Assembly (NCBI GenBank): GCA_004102805.1 | Contig: SCEG01000002.1 | Location: forward strand, 1-64,000 | DNA: 64,000 bases | Reading direction: 5' to 3' | From: Muribaculaceae bacterium Isolate-002 (NCI) | GTDB lineage: Bacteria > Bacteroidota > Bacteroidia > Bacteroidales > Muribaculaceae | Notes under the pieces: generated by a model | What the model was told of the DNA's origin: nothing | Seen by the model: the letters and a program-made list of their open reading frames with translations, nothing else | Database searches by the model: none | Shown: one piece after another, positions 50,870 to 60,905 of the stretch | Layout: every line of letters starts with the position of its first letter | Numbering within the stretch: the stretch's first letter is position 1 | Translations under genes and position numbers: made by a program

Positions 50870-52816
50870 ATGAGTTATCTCAAATTTGACAAAAACCTGA
50901 TGATTAATCTTGAGCAGTCGCTTCGCAAGGAGATGCTGCGCACCAACCGGGCGGGAGCTTACCATTGCTCTACGGTGGTGGGCTGCAACACCCGCAAGCA
51001 ACACGGTCTGCTCGTCATTCCGATGCCCGGCCGCGAGGAGTATAGCCCCCACGTGCTGTTGTCATCGCTCGACGAGACCGTGATACAGCACGGAGCGCCG
51101 TTCAACCTTGGTCTGCACCGCTATCGCGGCGGTGTCTACAGTCCCAACGGGCACAAGTATATCCGCGAATTTGACTGCGAGATAGTGCCGCGTACCACCT
51201 ACCGCGTAGGCGGAGTTATCCTCACGAAAGAGATGGTGTTTATTTCGGAAGAAAACCGAATATTGATACGCTACACTCTGGTCGACGCCCACTCGCCGAC
51301 GACGCTGCAGTTCCGACCGTTTCTCGCTTTCCGCGAGGCCAACGAGCTTTGCGTCGCCAACGGCAGCATTGACGGCACGATGACCCCGGTGAACAACGGC
51401 GTCAGCTGCACACTCTACCGCGGTTATCCCACGCTCTATATGCAGCTGTCAAGAAAACCGCAGTGGGCCGACGACGCCAACTGGTATAACGGCATAGAGT
51501 ATGTAAAAGACCTCGAACGTGGCGTGCCCTATTGCGAGGATCTTTATGTGCCCGGATATTTCCAGATAAATATAAAGAAAGGGGAATCAATCATATTCTC
51601 AGCAGGCACGTCAGAAGCCAATCCGCGTCAGCTTGCCGCCTTATATGAGAAGGAACTTGCGTCACGCACACGCCGCACATCGTTTTTCAACTGTCTGAAA
51701 AACGCCGCAAAACAGTTCTACTACAAGGACGGCGACCGCCATTACATGCTTTCGGGGTATCCGTGGGGCACAATCATCGCCCGCAACACACTGATGTCGC
51801 TGCCGGGCAACACGCTTGCAATAGACCACCGCAAGGATTTCGAGGAGATAATGGACACGATGGCTCATGAGCTCACCCACTACATGAACACCGGCCAGCC
51901 TTCGGTCAAAATCCACGGAATAGATATGCCCGACATACCGCTGTGGTCAGTATGGACTGTGCAGCAGTATGCCAAAAATGTGTCGATGGCCGAGGCCGCC
52001 GAACGATATGCGCCTCTGGTGACACGCCTGCTCGATTTTATACTTGACAACAATTATCACAACCTGAAGGTCGATGACAACGGCATGGTGACCACCGACG
52101 GTCGGCGCAAGGCAGTGTCGTGGATGAACTCGGCCACCGACCGTGGTCCCGTGATACCGCGCTCGGGCTATCTTGTGGAATTCAACGCATTGTGGTATAA
52201 TGCGCTGATGTTTGGCGTGCAGATGCTTGAGGGCAAGCCGGAGCTTGCCCCCGTGGCCGACCGCTGGAAAGCAGTATCCGAGAAGATGAAACAGCCGTTT
52301 ATCGACACATTCCTCAACGAATCGGGCTATCTCTACGACTACGTCAACGGCACATTCGCCGACCCGTCGGTGCGCCCCAACATGGCCATCGCCATCGGTC
52401 TCGACAACTCGCCGCTCGACAGGCGCCAGCGCAAAGGAGTGCTTGATGTGGTTACGCGCGAGCTGCTGACCCCCAAAGGGCTGCGCACACTCTCGCCCCG
52501 CAGCTACGGCTACCGCCCTACTTACGTGGGCAATCCCTACGAGCGCGAACTCACATTGCACAACGGCCCCGCCCGGCCATGGCTCATGGGTTTCTATGCC
52601 GATGCCTACCTGCGCGTGTTCGGCATGAGCGGAGTGTCATATATCGACCGTATGCTCATCGGATTCGAGGACGAGATGACCAACGGCTGCATCGGTTCGC
52701 TCTCGCAACTCTATGACGGCAATCCTCCCTACGACGGACGCGGCGCCATATCGCATGCCACCAACGTGGCCGAGGTGCTCCGCACGCTTCGCACCCTTAA
52801 ACGACTGAATGCCTGA
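50870..52816 (+). CDS. Glycogen debranching enzyme (amylo-alpha-1,6-glucosidase type)
   Basis: A 648-residue enzyme related to the glucosidase half of eukaryotic debranching enzyme. It has an N-terminal beta domain (MSYLKFDKNLMINLEQSLRKE...GCNTRKQHGLLV, RYRGGVYSPNGHKYIREF) and a C-terminal alpha/alpha toroid (SGYPWGTIIARNTLM, IPLWSVWTVQQYAK, NALWYNALM). It removes alpha-1,6 branches of glycogen. An ATG at 50789 is in frame, but homologues normally begin MSYLKFD, so I use 50870. It heads a three-gene alpha-glucan unit. Confidence 0.92.
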   Translation: MSYLKFDKNLMINLEQSLRKEMLRTNRAGAYHCSTVVGCNTRKQHGLLVIPMPGREEYSPHVLLSSLDETVIQHGAPFNLGLHRYRGGVYSPNGHKYIREFDCEIVPRTTYRVGGVILTKEMVFISEENRILIRYTLVDAHSPTTLQFRPFLAFREANELCVANGSIDGTMTPVNNGVSCTLYRGYPTLYMQLSRKPQWADDANWYNGIEYVKDLERGVPYCEDLYVPGYFQINIKKGESIIFSAGTSEANPRQLAALYEKELASRTRRTSFFNCLKNAAKQFYYKDGDRHYMLSGYPWGTIIARNTLMSLPGNTLAIDHRKDFEEIMDTMAHELTHYMNTGQPSVKIHGIDMPDIPLWSVWTVQQYAKNVSMAEAAERYAPLVTRLLDFILDNNYHNLKVDDNGMVTTDGRRKAVSWMNSATDRGPVIPRSGYLVEFNALWYNALMFGVQMLEGKPELAPVADRWKAVSEKMKQPFIDTFLNESGYLYDYVNGTFADPSVRPNMAIAIGLDNSPLDRRQRKGVLDVVTRELLTPKGLRTLSPRSYGYRPTYVGNPYERELTLHNGPARPWLMGFYADAYLRVFGMSGVSYIDRMLIGFEDEMTNGCIGSLSQLYDGNPPYDGRGAISHATNVAEVLRTLRTLKRLNA

Positions 52817-52845
52817 CAATAACCCACTTAACATAAATATAAATC

Positions 52846-54108
52846 ATGAAAGCATTAATGTTCGGGTGGGAATTCCCCCCTCACATTTTAGGAGGCCTGG
52901 GCACGGCAAGCTACGGACTCACCAAAGGCATGTGGGAGTGTGGCGACATGGATATAACATTCGTCATACCGAAGCCCTACGGCGACGAGGACAAGAGTTT
53001 TGCAAAGATAATAGGCGCGTCGCAGGTGCCGGTGGCATGGCGCGATGTAAGCCGCGACTATGTCGAAAGCCGCATAGGCAAAGTAATGGATCCAGACGAG
53101 TATTTCCGTCTGCGCGACAAAATATACGCCGACTTCAACTATATGCGCACCAATGACCTGGGATGCATCGAATTCTCAGGCCGTTATCCCGACAATCTCC
53201 TTGAGGAGATCAACAATTACTCCATAATGGCCGGCGTTGTGGCACGTGCCGAAGAGTTTGACATCATACACTCCCACGACTGGCTGACATATCCTGCCGG
53301 CATTCACGCCAAGCAGGTGACGGGCAAGCCGCTGGTGATACACGTTCACGCCACCGACTACGACCGTTCGCGTGGCAATGTAAACCCGACGGTGTTTGGC
53401 ATCGAGCGTGACGGCATGCTTCAGGCCGACCACATAATCACCGTGTCGGAGCTGACACGCCGCACTGTGATTGACAAATACGGCATCGATCCGGCCAAGG
53501 TGACTACGGTGCACAACGCCGTGGTGCCTCTGAGCGAAGACCTCCTCAACGTCGAGGTCAACAGACCGAAGGAGAAGGTCGTGACATTCCTGGGACGTAT
53601 CACAATGCAGAAAGGCCCTGAATATTTCGTTGAGACCGCGGCTAAAGTGCTGAAGCTCGACCACAACGTGCGCTTCGTGATGGCCGGGTCGGGCGATATG
53701 ATGGACAAGATGATTGATCTGGCCGCCCGCCGGGGTATTGCCGACCGCTTCCATTTCCCGGGCTTCCAGAAGGGCAAGGAGGTGTATCAGATGCTGAAGG
53801 CATCGGATGTCTACATGATGCCGTCGGTGTCGGAGCCATTCGGCATATCTCCTCTCGAAGCGATGCAGATGGGCGTCCCTTCAATCATATCGAAGCAATC
53901 GGGCTGCGCGGAGATACTCCACAACGTAATCAAGACAGACTACTGGGACGTCGACGCCATGGCCGATGCCGTGTATTCGATATGCAACTATCCGGCGATG
54001 TATAACCAGCTTCGCGAGGACGGCATGGCCGAGGTGGCACAGATCACATGGGACAAGGCCGGACGCAAAGTCATCGACATCTATAACAAGGTGCTCGGCA
54101 AAGCCTGA
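52846..54108 (+). CDS. GT4-type glycosyltransferase (glycogen synthase-like)
   Basis: A 420-residue GT-B glycosyltransferase. The N-terminal FGWEFPPHILGGLGTASYGL is the acceptor-side glycine-rich loop of starch/glycogen synthase-like enzymes. HSHDWLTYPAG lies in the middle, and the nucleotide-sugar site is FLGRITMQKGPEYFVE with PSVSEPFGISPLEAMQMGVP. With debranching enzyme and GH57 neighbours, glycogen or another alpha-glucan is the likely product. The donor (UDP- or ADP-glucose) cannot be told. Confidence 0.9.
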   Translation: MKALMFGWEFPPHILGGLGTASYGLTKGMWECGDMDITFVIPKPYGDEDKSFAKIIGASQVPVAWRDVSRDYVESRIGKVMDPDEYFRLRDKIYADFNYMRTNDLGCIEFSGRYPDNLLEEINNYSIMAGVVARAEEFDIIHSHDWLTYPAGIHAKQVTGKPLVIHVHATDYDRSRGNVNPTVFGIERDGMLQADHIITVSELTRRTVIDKYGIDPAKVTTVHNAVVPLSEDLLNVEVNRPKEKVVTFLGRITMQKGPEYFVETAAKVLKLDHNVRFVMAGSGDMMDKMIDLAARRGIADRFHFPGFQKGKEVYQMLKASDVYMMPSVSEPFGISPLEAMQMGVPSIISKQSGCAEILHNVIKTDYWDVDAMADAVYSICNYPAMYNQLREDGMAEVAQITWDKAGRKVIDIYNKVLGKA

Positions 54109-54182
54109 CCTGTCCCCTATTAAAACGGTCATTACCGACCTTAAAAACTTTATTACTAACACCAACCAACAACAATAAAGAC

Positions 54183-55655
54183 ATGAAAGCTATCTGCTTC
54201 TACTTCCAGATACATCAGCCGTTCCGCCTGAAACGTTATCGTTTCTTCGACATCGGCAACGACCACTATTATTACGATGACTTCGCCAACGATGACATCA
54301 TCACACGCATAGCCCACAAATCATATATCCCCGCCGCCGAGTCTCTTCTGCGCATGATCGAGGCAAGCGGGCGCAAGTTCAAGTGCGCTATATCTGTGTC
54401 GGGAGTCGCGCTGGAACAGATCGAGGTCTATGTGCCCGAACTTCTCGACATGCTCAAAAAACTCGTTGCCACCGGCTGCGTGGAAATTCTGGCCGAGACT
54501 TACGCCCACTCGCTGTCGTCACTTGCCGACCCGGAGGAATTTGCCAATCAGGTCAAAGTACACGACGATAAAGTCAACGAACTGTTTGGCGTGCGTCCCA
54601 AAGTGCTGCGCAACACCGAGCTCATATATTGCGACGACCTTGCCCCGCAGATACTCGCGATGGGCTACAAGGGGGTGATTACCGAGGGCGCCAAGCATAT
54701 ACTCGGCTGGAAATCGCCCAACTATGTATATGCCGCAGCTTCCGCACCGAAACTTAAGATGTTGCTTAAAAACGACAAACTGTCAGACGACATCACATTC
54801 CGTTTCTCCAATACGAACTGGAGCGAATATCCTCTGACCGCCGACAAATATATCGGCTGGATAGCCGACACTCCGGCCGAGGAGCAGATATTCAACCTGT
54901 TCATGACGATGGAGGCTTTCGGCGAACTGCAGAACCGCGATTCCGGCATATTCCAGTTTCTCGAAGCGCTGCCACGGTTTGCCGCCGAACGCGGCATCGA
55001 GTTCATCACCCCCTCGGAGGCTGTTTCTAAAATCAAGGCAGTGGCAGAACTTGGCGTGCCGTTCCCGATGTCGTGGGCCGATGAGGCACGCGACACCTCG
55101 GCATGGCTCGGCAACCAGCTGCAGAAAGAGGCTTTCGACAAGCTGTATTCTGTGGCAGAGCGCGTGCGACTGTGCGACGACCGCCGTCTGAAACAGGACT
55201 GGTATTACCTACAGGCTTCCGACCACTTCTTCTACATGTCGACAAAGCATCAGGCCGACGGCGAGATACACTCGCTCTATTCCCCCTACGATTCGCCCTA
55301 CCAGGCGTTCACCAACTACATGAACGTGCTCGCCGACTTCATAGTGCGCGTAGAGGAGCAGTATCCGCTGTCAATCGAAAACGAGGAGCTCAACTCACTT
55401 CTCACCACAATCCGCAATCAGGCCCGCGAAATCGAGACCCTCAACAAGGAAGTAAGCTCAATGCGACTGAACATAGAGCACTACAACGAGGAGCATGCCC
55501 TGCGCGAAAAGGTCGCCGAACCGGAAGCCAAACCTGCACCCAAAAAACCTCGTGCAAAAAAGGAAATCAAAGCCGACACCACCGAGTCAAAGCCTAAAAA
55601 AGCGAGCAAAGCCCGCCCCGCAAAGACAAAACAGACACCGGAAAAAGAAAAATAA
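54183..55655 (+). CDS. GH57 alpha-amylase-like protein, catalytic Asp missing
   Basis: A 490-residue cytoplasmic GH57 protein. Region 1 is FQIHQPFRL and the nucleophile region has E146 in RNTELIY. Region 4, normally D-x-E-x-FGEH with Asp as acid/base, reads MT242-M-E244-A-FGE248-L, so the Asp is replaced by Thr. It may be a non-catalytic or altered homologue. A predicted coiled coil near 420-450 and a Lys/Pro/Ala-rich tail (about 450-490) end the protein. It closes the glycogen unit and is followed by a terminator. Confidence 0.88.
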   Translation: MKAICFYFQIHQPFRLKRYRFFDIGNDHYYYDDFANDDIITRIAHKSYIPAAESLLRMIEASGRKFKCAISVSGVALEQIEVYVPELLDMLKKLVATGCVEILAETYAHSLSSLADPEEFANQVKVHDDKVNELFGVRPKVLRNTELIYCDDLAPQILAMGYKGVITEGAKHILGWKSPNYVYAAASAPKLKMLLKNDKLSDDITFRFSNTNWSEYPLTADKYIGWIADTPAEEQIFNLFMTMEAFGELQNRDSGIFQFLEALPRFAAERGIEFITPSEAVSKIKAVAELGVPFPMSWADEARDTSAWLGNQLQKEAFDKLYSVAERVRLCDDRRLKQDWYYLQASDHFFYMSTKHQADGEIHSLYSPYDSPYQAFTNYMNVLADFIVRVEEQYPLSIENEELNSLLTTIRNQAREIETLNKEVSSMRLNIEHYNEEHALREKVAEPEAKPAPKKPRAKKEIKADTTESKPKKASKARPAKTKQTPEKEK

Positions 55656-55682
55656 ACATCTGAAATTATATTGACATTATGA

Positions 55683-55722
55683 GTGCATTGCTGCAAACTT
55701 CATTGTAGCAATGCACATTTTA
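55683..55722 (+). terminator. Terminator after the GH57 gene
   Basis: GTGCATTGCTGCAA (55683-55696) pairs with TTGTAGCAATGCAC (55703-55716), 14 bp with one G-T pair and a 6-base loop, followed by ATTTTAT. It separates the glycogen unit from dinD, leaving dinD only a very short upstream region. Confidence 0.8.
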
Positions 55723-55732
55723 TAGCTTGAAT

Positions 55733-56587
55733 ATGAGCACTAGATTATCCAAAAAGGCGAAGGCGGTTTTTGAAAGCATCAAAAGGACTGACGAAAACGG
55801 GAATGAATGGTGGTCATCTAGAGAACTTGCCAAAGCCCTTACATATACCGACTACCGTAATTTCCTAGAAGTCATGAGAAAAGCTTGGGATTCATGTAAA
55901 AACAGTGGACAGAACCCTAATCATCATTTCGTTAAAGTCACCGAAATGATTCCGATAGGCAAAACCGCTGAAAGAGAGGTAGAAACATGGCTTATGAGCA
56001 GATATGTATGTTATCTAGCCGTGCAGAACGCAGACCCATCAAAAACAATTGTAGCTCAAGCACAGACTTATTTTGCAATTCAGACACGAAGGGCTGAAAA
56101 ACTTCTTGACACCCCTTTTTCTGAAGAGGAAGAACACAGGCTTATGCTCCGCAGCGAAATGAAAAAGCACAATACACGTTTAGCCAGTGCTGCAAAAGAG
56201 TCCGGAGTCCTTACCAACAAGGATTATGGAATTTTTCAGAATGCCGGATACAAGGGCTTGTATGGAGGATTAGATCAAGATGATATACATAAGCGTAAAA
56301 AGCTTAAAGAAAATCAGCGAATACTGGACCACATGGGAAGCACAGAACTTGCAGCAAACCTTTTTCGAGCCACTCAGACTGAAGATAAACTGCGGCGTGA
56401 TAAAATACAAGGGAAGGCTGCGGCCAATCGAACACATTTTGAAGTAGGGCAGAAAGTCAGAGATACAATTATGGAGCTTGGCGGAACCATGCCGGAGAAC
56501 CTGCCTACCCCTGAAAGCATCAAGAGACTCGAGAGTAAGCAGAAGCGGCTCATTGACAAAAGAAAATCTACTGAAGACTCCGAATAG
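55733..56587 (+). CDS. dinD: DNA damage-inducible protein D (DinD)
   Basis: A 284-residue protein of the DinD family. It has an N-terminal Bro-N/KilA-type domain (WWSSRELAKALTYTDYRNFLEVM, WLMSRYVCYLAVQNADPSKTIVAQAQTYFA) and the conserved C-terminal half (LASAAKESGVLTNKDYGIFQNAGYKGLYGG, HMGSTELAANLFRATQTEDKLR). In E. coli, DinD is SOS-induced and inhibits RecA strand exchange. The gene is clearly poorer in GC than its neighbours, with different codon choice, and lies alone between two hairpins, so it was probably acquired by transfer. No clear LexA box was recognised. Confidence 0.93.
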   Translation: MSTRLSKKAKAVFESIKRTDENGNEWWSSRELAKALTYTDYRNFLEVMRKAWDSCKNSGQNPNHHFVKVTEMIPIGKTAEREVETWLMSRYVCYLAVQNADPSKTIVAQAQTYFAIQTRRAEKLLDTPFSEEEEHRLMLRSEMKKHNTRLASAAKESGVLTNKDYGIFQNAGYKGLYGGLDQDDIHKRKKLKENQRILDHMGSTELAANLFRATQTEDKLRRDKIQGKAAANRTHFEVGQKVRDTIMELGGTMPENLPTPESIKRLESKQKRLIDKRKSTEDSE

Positions 56588-56646
56588 ATATATTGCTCAA
56601 ATACAAATTTCTGAAGTACACTATCATACCCATACGCCGATTAATT

Positions 56647-56697
56647 AGACAGTCGTGAAATCAAAAAAATGACTTCACGACTGTCTTAATTGAATAT
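56647..56697. terminator. Terminator after dinD, possibly bidirectional
   Basis: AGACAGTCGTGAA (56647-56659) pairs exactly with TTCACGACTGTCT (56674-56686), 13 bp. The plus-strand tail TAATTGAATATTTTTATAG is AT-rich. It lies between the converging dinD and malic enzyme genes. Confidence 0.7.
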
Positions 56698-56729
56698 TTT
56701 TATAGCACTCCTTGCGGAGACAATCCAAA

Positions 56730-59033
56730 TTATTTGTCGACTTTGACGGCGGTGGCAGCTTCAAGTTTCTGCTGCACGGCGGCGTCGAGCACGGCCATTG
56801 TCACGAGGTTGACGATGTCGCGCACGGGTGTGTCGACGTTGATGAAGTGAACCGGTTTGTTCAATCCCATCTGGATCGGGCCGATGGCCTCGCCCACGCC
56901 CATCTCAAGAAGCATGCGGTAAGCTGCCGATGCCGCAGAGAGGTTGGGGAACACGAGGGTGTTGACCTTCTTGCCTTTGAGGCGTGAGAAGGGGAATGTG
57001 GAATCGCGCAGTTCCTGATTGAGGGCGTAGTTGAGAGTCATCTCGCCGTCGATGGGGAGCTCGGGATACATTGACTGCATGCGGTCGACCACGTTGTGCA
57101 CCTTGACTGACTCGGGCATTGTGCTTGAGCCGAAGTTGCTGAACGATATCATTGCGATGTTGGGGTCGTGGGAGAAGAATTCCACCGAGTTGCGGGCCAG
57201 ACGCGCGATGTCGAAGAGGGTATCCTCGTCGGTAGCCTGGTTAATGGCAGTGTCGGCGATGAAGAGGATGCCCTTCTGAGTGTCGACGATATGGAGCGAG
57301 GCGAAGTGCTTGTAGCTGGGGCGTATGCCGATAACCTCTTTTGCGATTTCGCCGAGGAGAGGATTTGACGAGTATGTGCCGCAGATGATAGCGTCGGCCA
57401 GACGTTCCTCGACCATCATCATACCGAAGTAGTTGCGGTCAAACATATTTTCCAGAGCTTCGGGATATGTTACACCCTGGCGCTGGCGTTTCTGAGCGAG
57501 TTTGAGAGCGAACTCATGACGGCGGTCGGCTTCGCGGTCGTGACGCGGATTGACAATCTCGATTCCGTCGAGACTTATGCCGAGGCGTTTGGCGCGTTTT
57601 TCAATCATCTCCTCGTTGCCGAGCAGTATGGGGGTGCAGACGCCTATGCGCAGAGCGGTGGCGGCGGCTCGCAGCATCGAGTCGGTGTTTCCTTCCGAGA
57701 AGATGACGCGCTTCGGATTGGCCTTGGCGGCTTCGGTGAAGCGTCGTGAGAGCTGGTTGTCGACACCCATGAGCGAACGCAGCTTGACGTCATATTCCTC
57801 CCAGTTGGTGATTGGACGGCGTGCCACTCCCGATTCCATCGCGCCACGGGCCACTGCGGGTGCGACGGTGGTGAGCAGACGCGGGTCAAGAGGTTTTGGC
57901 AGGATATAGTCGGCACCAAATTTGAGGTTGGTCATGCCGTAGGCGGCGTTGACAACCGAGGGGACGGGCTGTTTGGCAAGCTCTGCGATGGCTCTTACAG
58001 CCGAGAGTTTCATCGCTTCGTTGATCTGAGTGGCTCCGGAGTCGAGGGCGCCTCGGAATATGTAGGGGAAACCTAACACATTGTTTATCTGGTTGGGATA
58101 GTCGGAACGTCCGGTGGCAAATATCAGGTCGGGACGTGATGCGATAGCCTTGTCGTATGAAATCTCGGGATCGGGATTTGCAAGGGCAAACACGATAGGC
58201 GTCTCGGCCATTGACTGCAACATCTCTGTGGTGACAACATCTTTTACCGACAGACCGAGGAACACGTCGGCACCGACCATAGCCTCGGCGAGAGTCTCGA
58301 GGTCGCGGTCGGTGGCGAACTCGGCTTTCTGCGGCGAGAGGTTGGGACGGTTCTTGTTGATCACACCCTTGGAGTCACACATCACAATGTTGGCGGGGTT
58401 AACGCCGAGCGCCACGTAAAGACGTGTACAGCTCACGGCAGCCGCTCCCGCACCGTTCACCACGAGACGAATGTCTCCGATTTTCTTGCCTTGAAGTTCG
58501 AGGGCGTTGAGCAATCCGGCTGCCGAGATGATTGCGGTGCCGTGCTGGTCGTCGTGCATGACGGGGATATTGCATTCCTCTTTGAGACGGCGCTCTATCT
58601 CAAAGCATTCGGGCGCTTTGATGTCCTCGAGGTTTATGCCGCCGAAGGTGGGTGCTATGGCTTTTACTACCTGTATGAATTTTTCGGGATCTTTCTCGTT
58701 GACTTCGATGTCAAAGCAGTCGATGCCGGCGAATATCTTGAAGAGGAGCGCTTTGCCTTCCATAACAGGTTTTCCTGCAAGGGCACCGATATCACCGAGA
58801 CCGAGCACTGCGGTACCGTTGGAGATGACGGCAACGAGATTTCCTTTGTTGGTGTATTCGTAGGCGTCCTGCGGATGCTGTTCGATTTCCAGACACGGGA
58901 ATGCCACGCCGGGCGAGTAGGCCAGGGCGAGGTCGTGTTGCGATGAGTAGGGCTTTGTGGGCACTACTTCAGTTTTGCCGGGACGCGGATAGCGGTGATA
59001 ATCCAAAGCCGCTTCTTTCAAATTGTTTGACAT
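56730..59033 (-). CDS. maeB: NADP-dependent malic enzyme with phosphotransacetylase-like domain (MaeB type)
   Basis: A 767-residue two-domain enzyme converting malate to pyruvate and CO2. The malic domain (about 1-425) shows [38 protein letters not shown] and the Rossmann [11 protein letters not shown]. The C-terminal part (about 430-765) resembles phosphate acetyltransferase ([26 protein letters not shown] belongs to the first half). The C-terminal domain is regulatory in known MaeB proteins. It is a single gene, converging with dinD. Confidence 0.96.
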   Translation of the reverse strand: MSNNLKEAALDYHRYPRPGKTEVVPTKPYSSQHDLALAYSPGVAFPCLEIEQHPQDAYEYTNKGNLVAVISNGTAVLGLGDIGALAGKPVMEGKALLFKIFAGIDCFDIEVNEKDPEKFIQVVKAIAPTFGGINLEDIKAPECFEIERRLKEECNIPVMHDDQHGTAIISAAGLLNALELQGKKIGDIRLVVNGAGAAAVSCTRLYVALGVNPANIVMCDSKGVINKNRPNLSPQKAEFATDRDLETLAEAMVGADVFLGLSVKDVVTTEMLQSMAETPIVFALANPDPEISYDKAIASRPDLIFATGRSDYPNQINNVLGFPYIFRGALDSGATQINEAMKLSAVRAIAELAKQPVPSVVNAAYGMTNLKFGADYILPKPLDPRLLTTVAPAVARGAMESGVARRPITNWEEYDVKLRSLMGVDNQLSRRFTEAAKANPKRVIFSEGNTDSMLRAAATALRIGVCTPILLGNEEMIEKRAKRLGISLDGIEIVNPRHDREADRRHEFALKLAQKRQRQGVTYPEALENMFDRNYFGMMMVEERLADAIICGTYSSNPLLGEIAKEVIGIRPSYKHFASLHIVDTQKGILFIADTAINQATDEDTLFDIARLARNSVEFFSHDPNIAMISFSNFGSSTMPESVKVHNVVDRMQSMYPELPIDGEMTLNYALNQELRDSTFPFSRLKGKKVNTLVFPNLSAASAAYRMLLEMGVGEAIGPIQMGLNKPVHFINVDTPVRDIVNLVTMAVLDAAVQQKLEAATAVKVDK

Positions 59034-59129
59034 AATCTTTTTACCTTGTTTGTTAATTTATGTTTGGCGGCAAGCCTGCCGCGTCTGTATTATTAATAAC
59101 CGTTATACGGACAGATATTCCATCGTTGG

Positions 59130-59483
59130 TCAGAACGGCGCATATATAAGCGGGACAACCGCGCCGTTGCGGTAGAGATAGAGGTATCCGTTGCTGATGT
59201 ACCATCTGAAACTCCATGTTTCGCCTGTATTGAAATATACATAGAGGCTGTCGCCATAGATCTGCCAGGTGAAATGATAAGTGGAATTTCCGTAGTAATC
59301 CTCAATATAGTAGGCACCGGTACCGTCGTGGAAGAAACTGTACTCGTTGTAATCGACATTCGGCGGGTCGACAATCTCCCAGTTTCCTTCAATCGGACTG
59401 CAATAGTAGTCATCGTCGTCACACGAAGTCGTAAACAGTGCGACAAACATTACCAGTATAAGCGATAGTGAAAAATTGCGCAT
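59130..59483 (-). CDS. Small lipoprotein, unknown function
   Basis: A 117-residue exported protein with a lipoprotein signal ending TTSC (Cys21) followed by DDDD, a common surface-export signal context in Bacteroidetes lipoproteins. The rest is Tyr/Trp-rich beta sequence (GNWEIV, YSFFHDGTGAYYIEDY, FTWQIYGDSLYVYF, WYISNGYLYLYRN), suggestive of a small lipocalin-like barrel. I do not recognise the family. It has its own -7 element (TATTTTTG, minus strand, 59521-59528). Confidence 0.75.
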   Translation of the reverse strand: MRNFSLSLILVMFVALFTTSCDDDDYYCSPIEGNWEIVDPPNVDYNEYSFFHDGTGAYYIEDYYGNSTYHFTWQIYGDSLYVYFNTGETWSFRWYISNGYLYLYRNGAVVPLIYAPF

Positions 59484-59520
59484 TCAGGTGATTGTTTTGT
59501 TTGAACCAAATAGTATTTTG

Positions 59521-59528
59521 CAAAAATA
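59521..59528 (-). promoter_or_regulatory. -7 element of the small lipoprotein gene
   Basis: TATTTTTG on the minus strand matches TAnnTTTG, in a strongly AT-rich stretch, 38 bases before the ATG at 59483. No good -33 element is seen. Confidence 0.4.
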
Positions 59529-59646
59529 CAACATTTTTTCTTTATAAATGTCGTTATTTTAAATAAAACTGCGACAAATATCCATATTTTAGGTAAATTT
59601 AGTAAATGCGTATCATTTTATAGCATTCCTGCCGATTAGCTGTTGT

Positions 59647-60288
59647 CTACATAACGGAAATGGTGATGCAGCGGTTCGGTTCGGACAGCGACAGACATCG
59701 GTAGATATTTCCGGCAGCCATGGCACTTGCCATTAGCGAAAACCCTGCGGCGATTTCCGGCCGCGACTGCATTACGGGCTCGATTGTGATGCCGTCGCGC
59801 AGTGAGAGTCCCGGTGTGCCGGCGGCTTTGTAGACCGCCTCCTTTATGGTCCATGCCCACAGCAGCATGTCGGAATCTATAATCTTTTCCTCGCATTCGC
59901 TGATGAATTTGCTTTTAACGCGCGCAAGTTTGTCACTGCTGTCCTCAATGTCAATGCCGAAATTTTGACTGACATCGCTAAGCGCTATGCATGCTCCGCT
60001 GCGGCAATGCGAGATTGAGATATTGATTTTTCGATCGGTATTCAGAAACGGCGCACCGTTGGCATGATGTCCCAGCGTTGCTCCGGCAAGAAAACCGAAG
60101 CGGCGGGTATAAATGCCGGCCGCGCGGTTGATGAGTGTATAGGTCAATTCACGCTCTCGTCGCTTTTTGTCAGCAGAAAGGCTGTTGATATCGGCGAGCT
60201 GGCTGTCGGAAATGGTCGTGCGGCCGATGTCGCAGTAATCTCCGATAAGGATATAAATGCCGTCGGTGTCAAATGTGCGGATACTCAT
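59647..60288 (-). CDS. 4'-phosphopantetheinyl transferase (Sfp-like)
   Basis: A 213-residue enzyme that loads phosphopantetheine from CoA onto carrier proteins. The three family regions are INISISHCRSGACIALS, FGIDIEDSSDK (Mg2+-binding D-x-E) and LLWAWTIKEAVYKAAG (with the W-x-x-KEA motif). It overlaps gldD by four bases and is probably co-transcribed with gldE and gldD, an arrangement seen in other Bacteroidetes. Confidence 0.92.
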   Translation of the reverse strand: MSIRTFDTDGIYILIGDYCDIGRTTISDSQLADINSLSADKKRRERELTYTLINRAAGIYTRRFGFLAGATLGHHANGAPFLNTDRKINISISHCRSGACIALSDVSQNFGIDIEDSSDKLARVKSKFISECEEKIIDSDMLLWAWTIKEAVYKAAGTPGLSLRDGITIEPVMQSRPEIAAGFSLMASAMAAGNIYRCLSLSEPNRCITISVM

Positions 60289-60881
60289 CGGTGCATGGTT
60301 GAGAGTGCATGGATAATGTCGCGGCGGAGCATGCCCACAACCGGCGCTATCGAGTCGGCGGCTGAGGGGGAGGCATCCCTGACAAATGCGGCGCCGCTTA
60401 CCACAAGAGAAGCGCCGTCAGTGGCGATGAACTGCACCGGAGTGGATATCTCACCACGGCTCACAAGCACTTTGCACTCAAATCCGGCCGGAGTGTCAAA
60501 TTCAAGCAGCTCGGCCTCGGCGCCTCCGAGATTGAGCCCCATGCGCTCGACGCGGTTGTCAATCACTTCGCCGGCTGTGGCCGGGGTGACAGGTGTCACG
60601 GTGAAATATATCGAGGAGTTGAACCCCGGATAGGCCACATCGATAAATCCGGAGTTTCCTTTGCCGGAACCGCGCAACGCTATAGTGGAGGCTTTGCTGA
60701 TGCCTATAGTCAGATTTCCTGCGCCGGCACTGACTTCGGTGAATGCCGAGTCAGGCAGCTCGATGCGGGGGTAGGCGTGGCGACGCGGCACCGCGACTGT
60801 GTCGGGAGCGGATGTGCCTGTGCAGCCGGAGAGCAGGCAGGCAAGCACCGTGATGAATAGAAGTTGTTTCGCGCGGAGCAT
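60285..60881 (-). CDS. gldD: GldD-like lipoprotein
   Basis: A 198-residue lipoprotein (LLSGC, Cys20). The early motif AYPRIELPDSAF matches the YPRIDLP-type start of GldD. The rest carries beta sequence with SSIYFTVTPV and ATDGASLVVSGAAFVRD. GldD was named for gliding motility in flavobacteria, but homologues occur in non-gliding Bacteroidales, where the role is unknown. Position directly downstream of gldE supports the call. It overlaps the PPTase gene by four bases. Confidence 0.82.
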   Translation of the reverse strand: MLRAKQLLFITVLACLLSGCTGTSAPDTVAVPRRHAYPRIELPDSAFTEVSAGAGNLTIGISKASTIALRGSGKGNSGFIDVAYPGFNSSIYFTVTPVTPATAGEVIDNRVERMGLNLGGAEAELLEFDTPAGFECKVLVSRGEISTPVQFIATDGASLVVSGAAFVRDASPSAADSIAPVVGMLRRDIIHALSTMHR

Positions 60882-60905
60882 GGAAATCAGCCGTTTATTT
60901 TTTTA

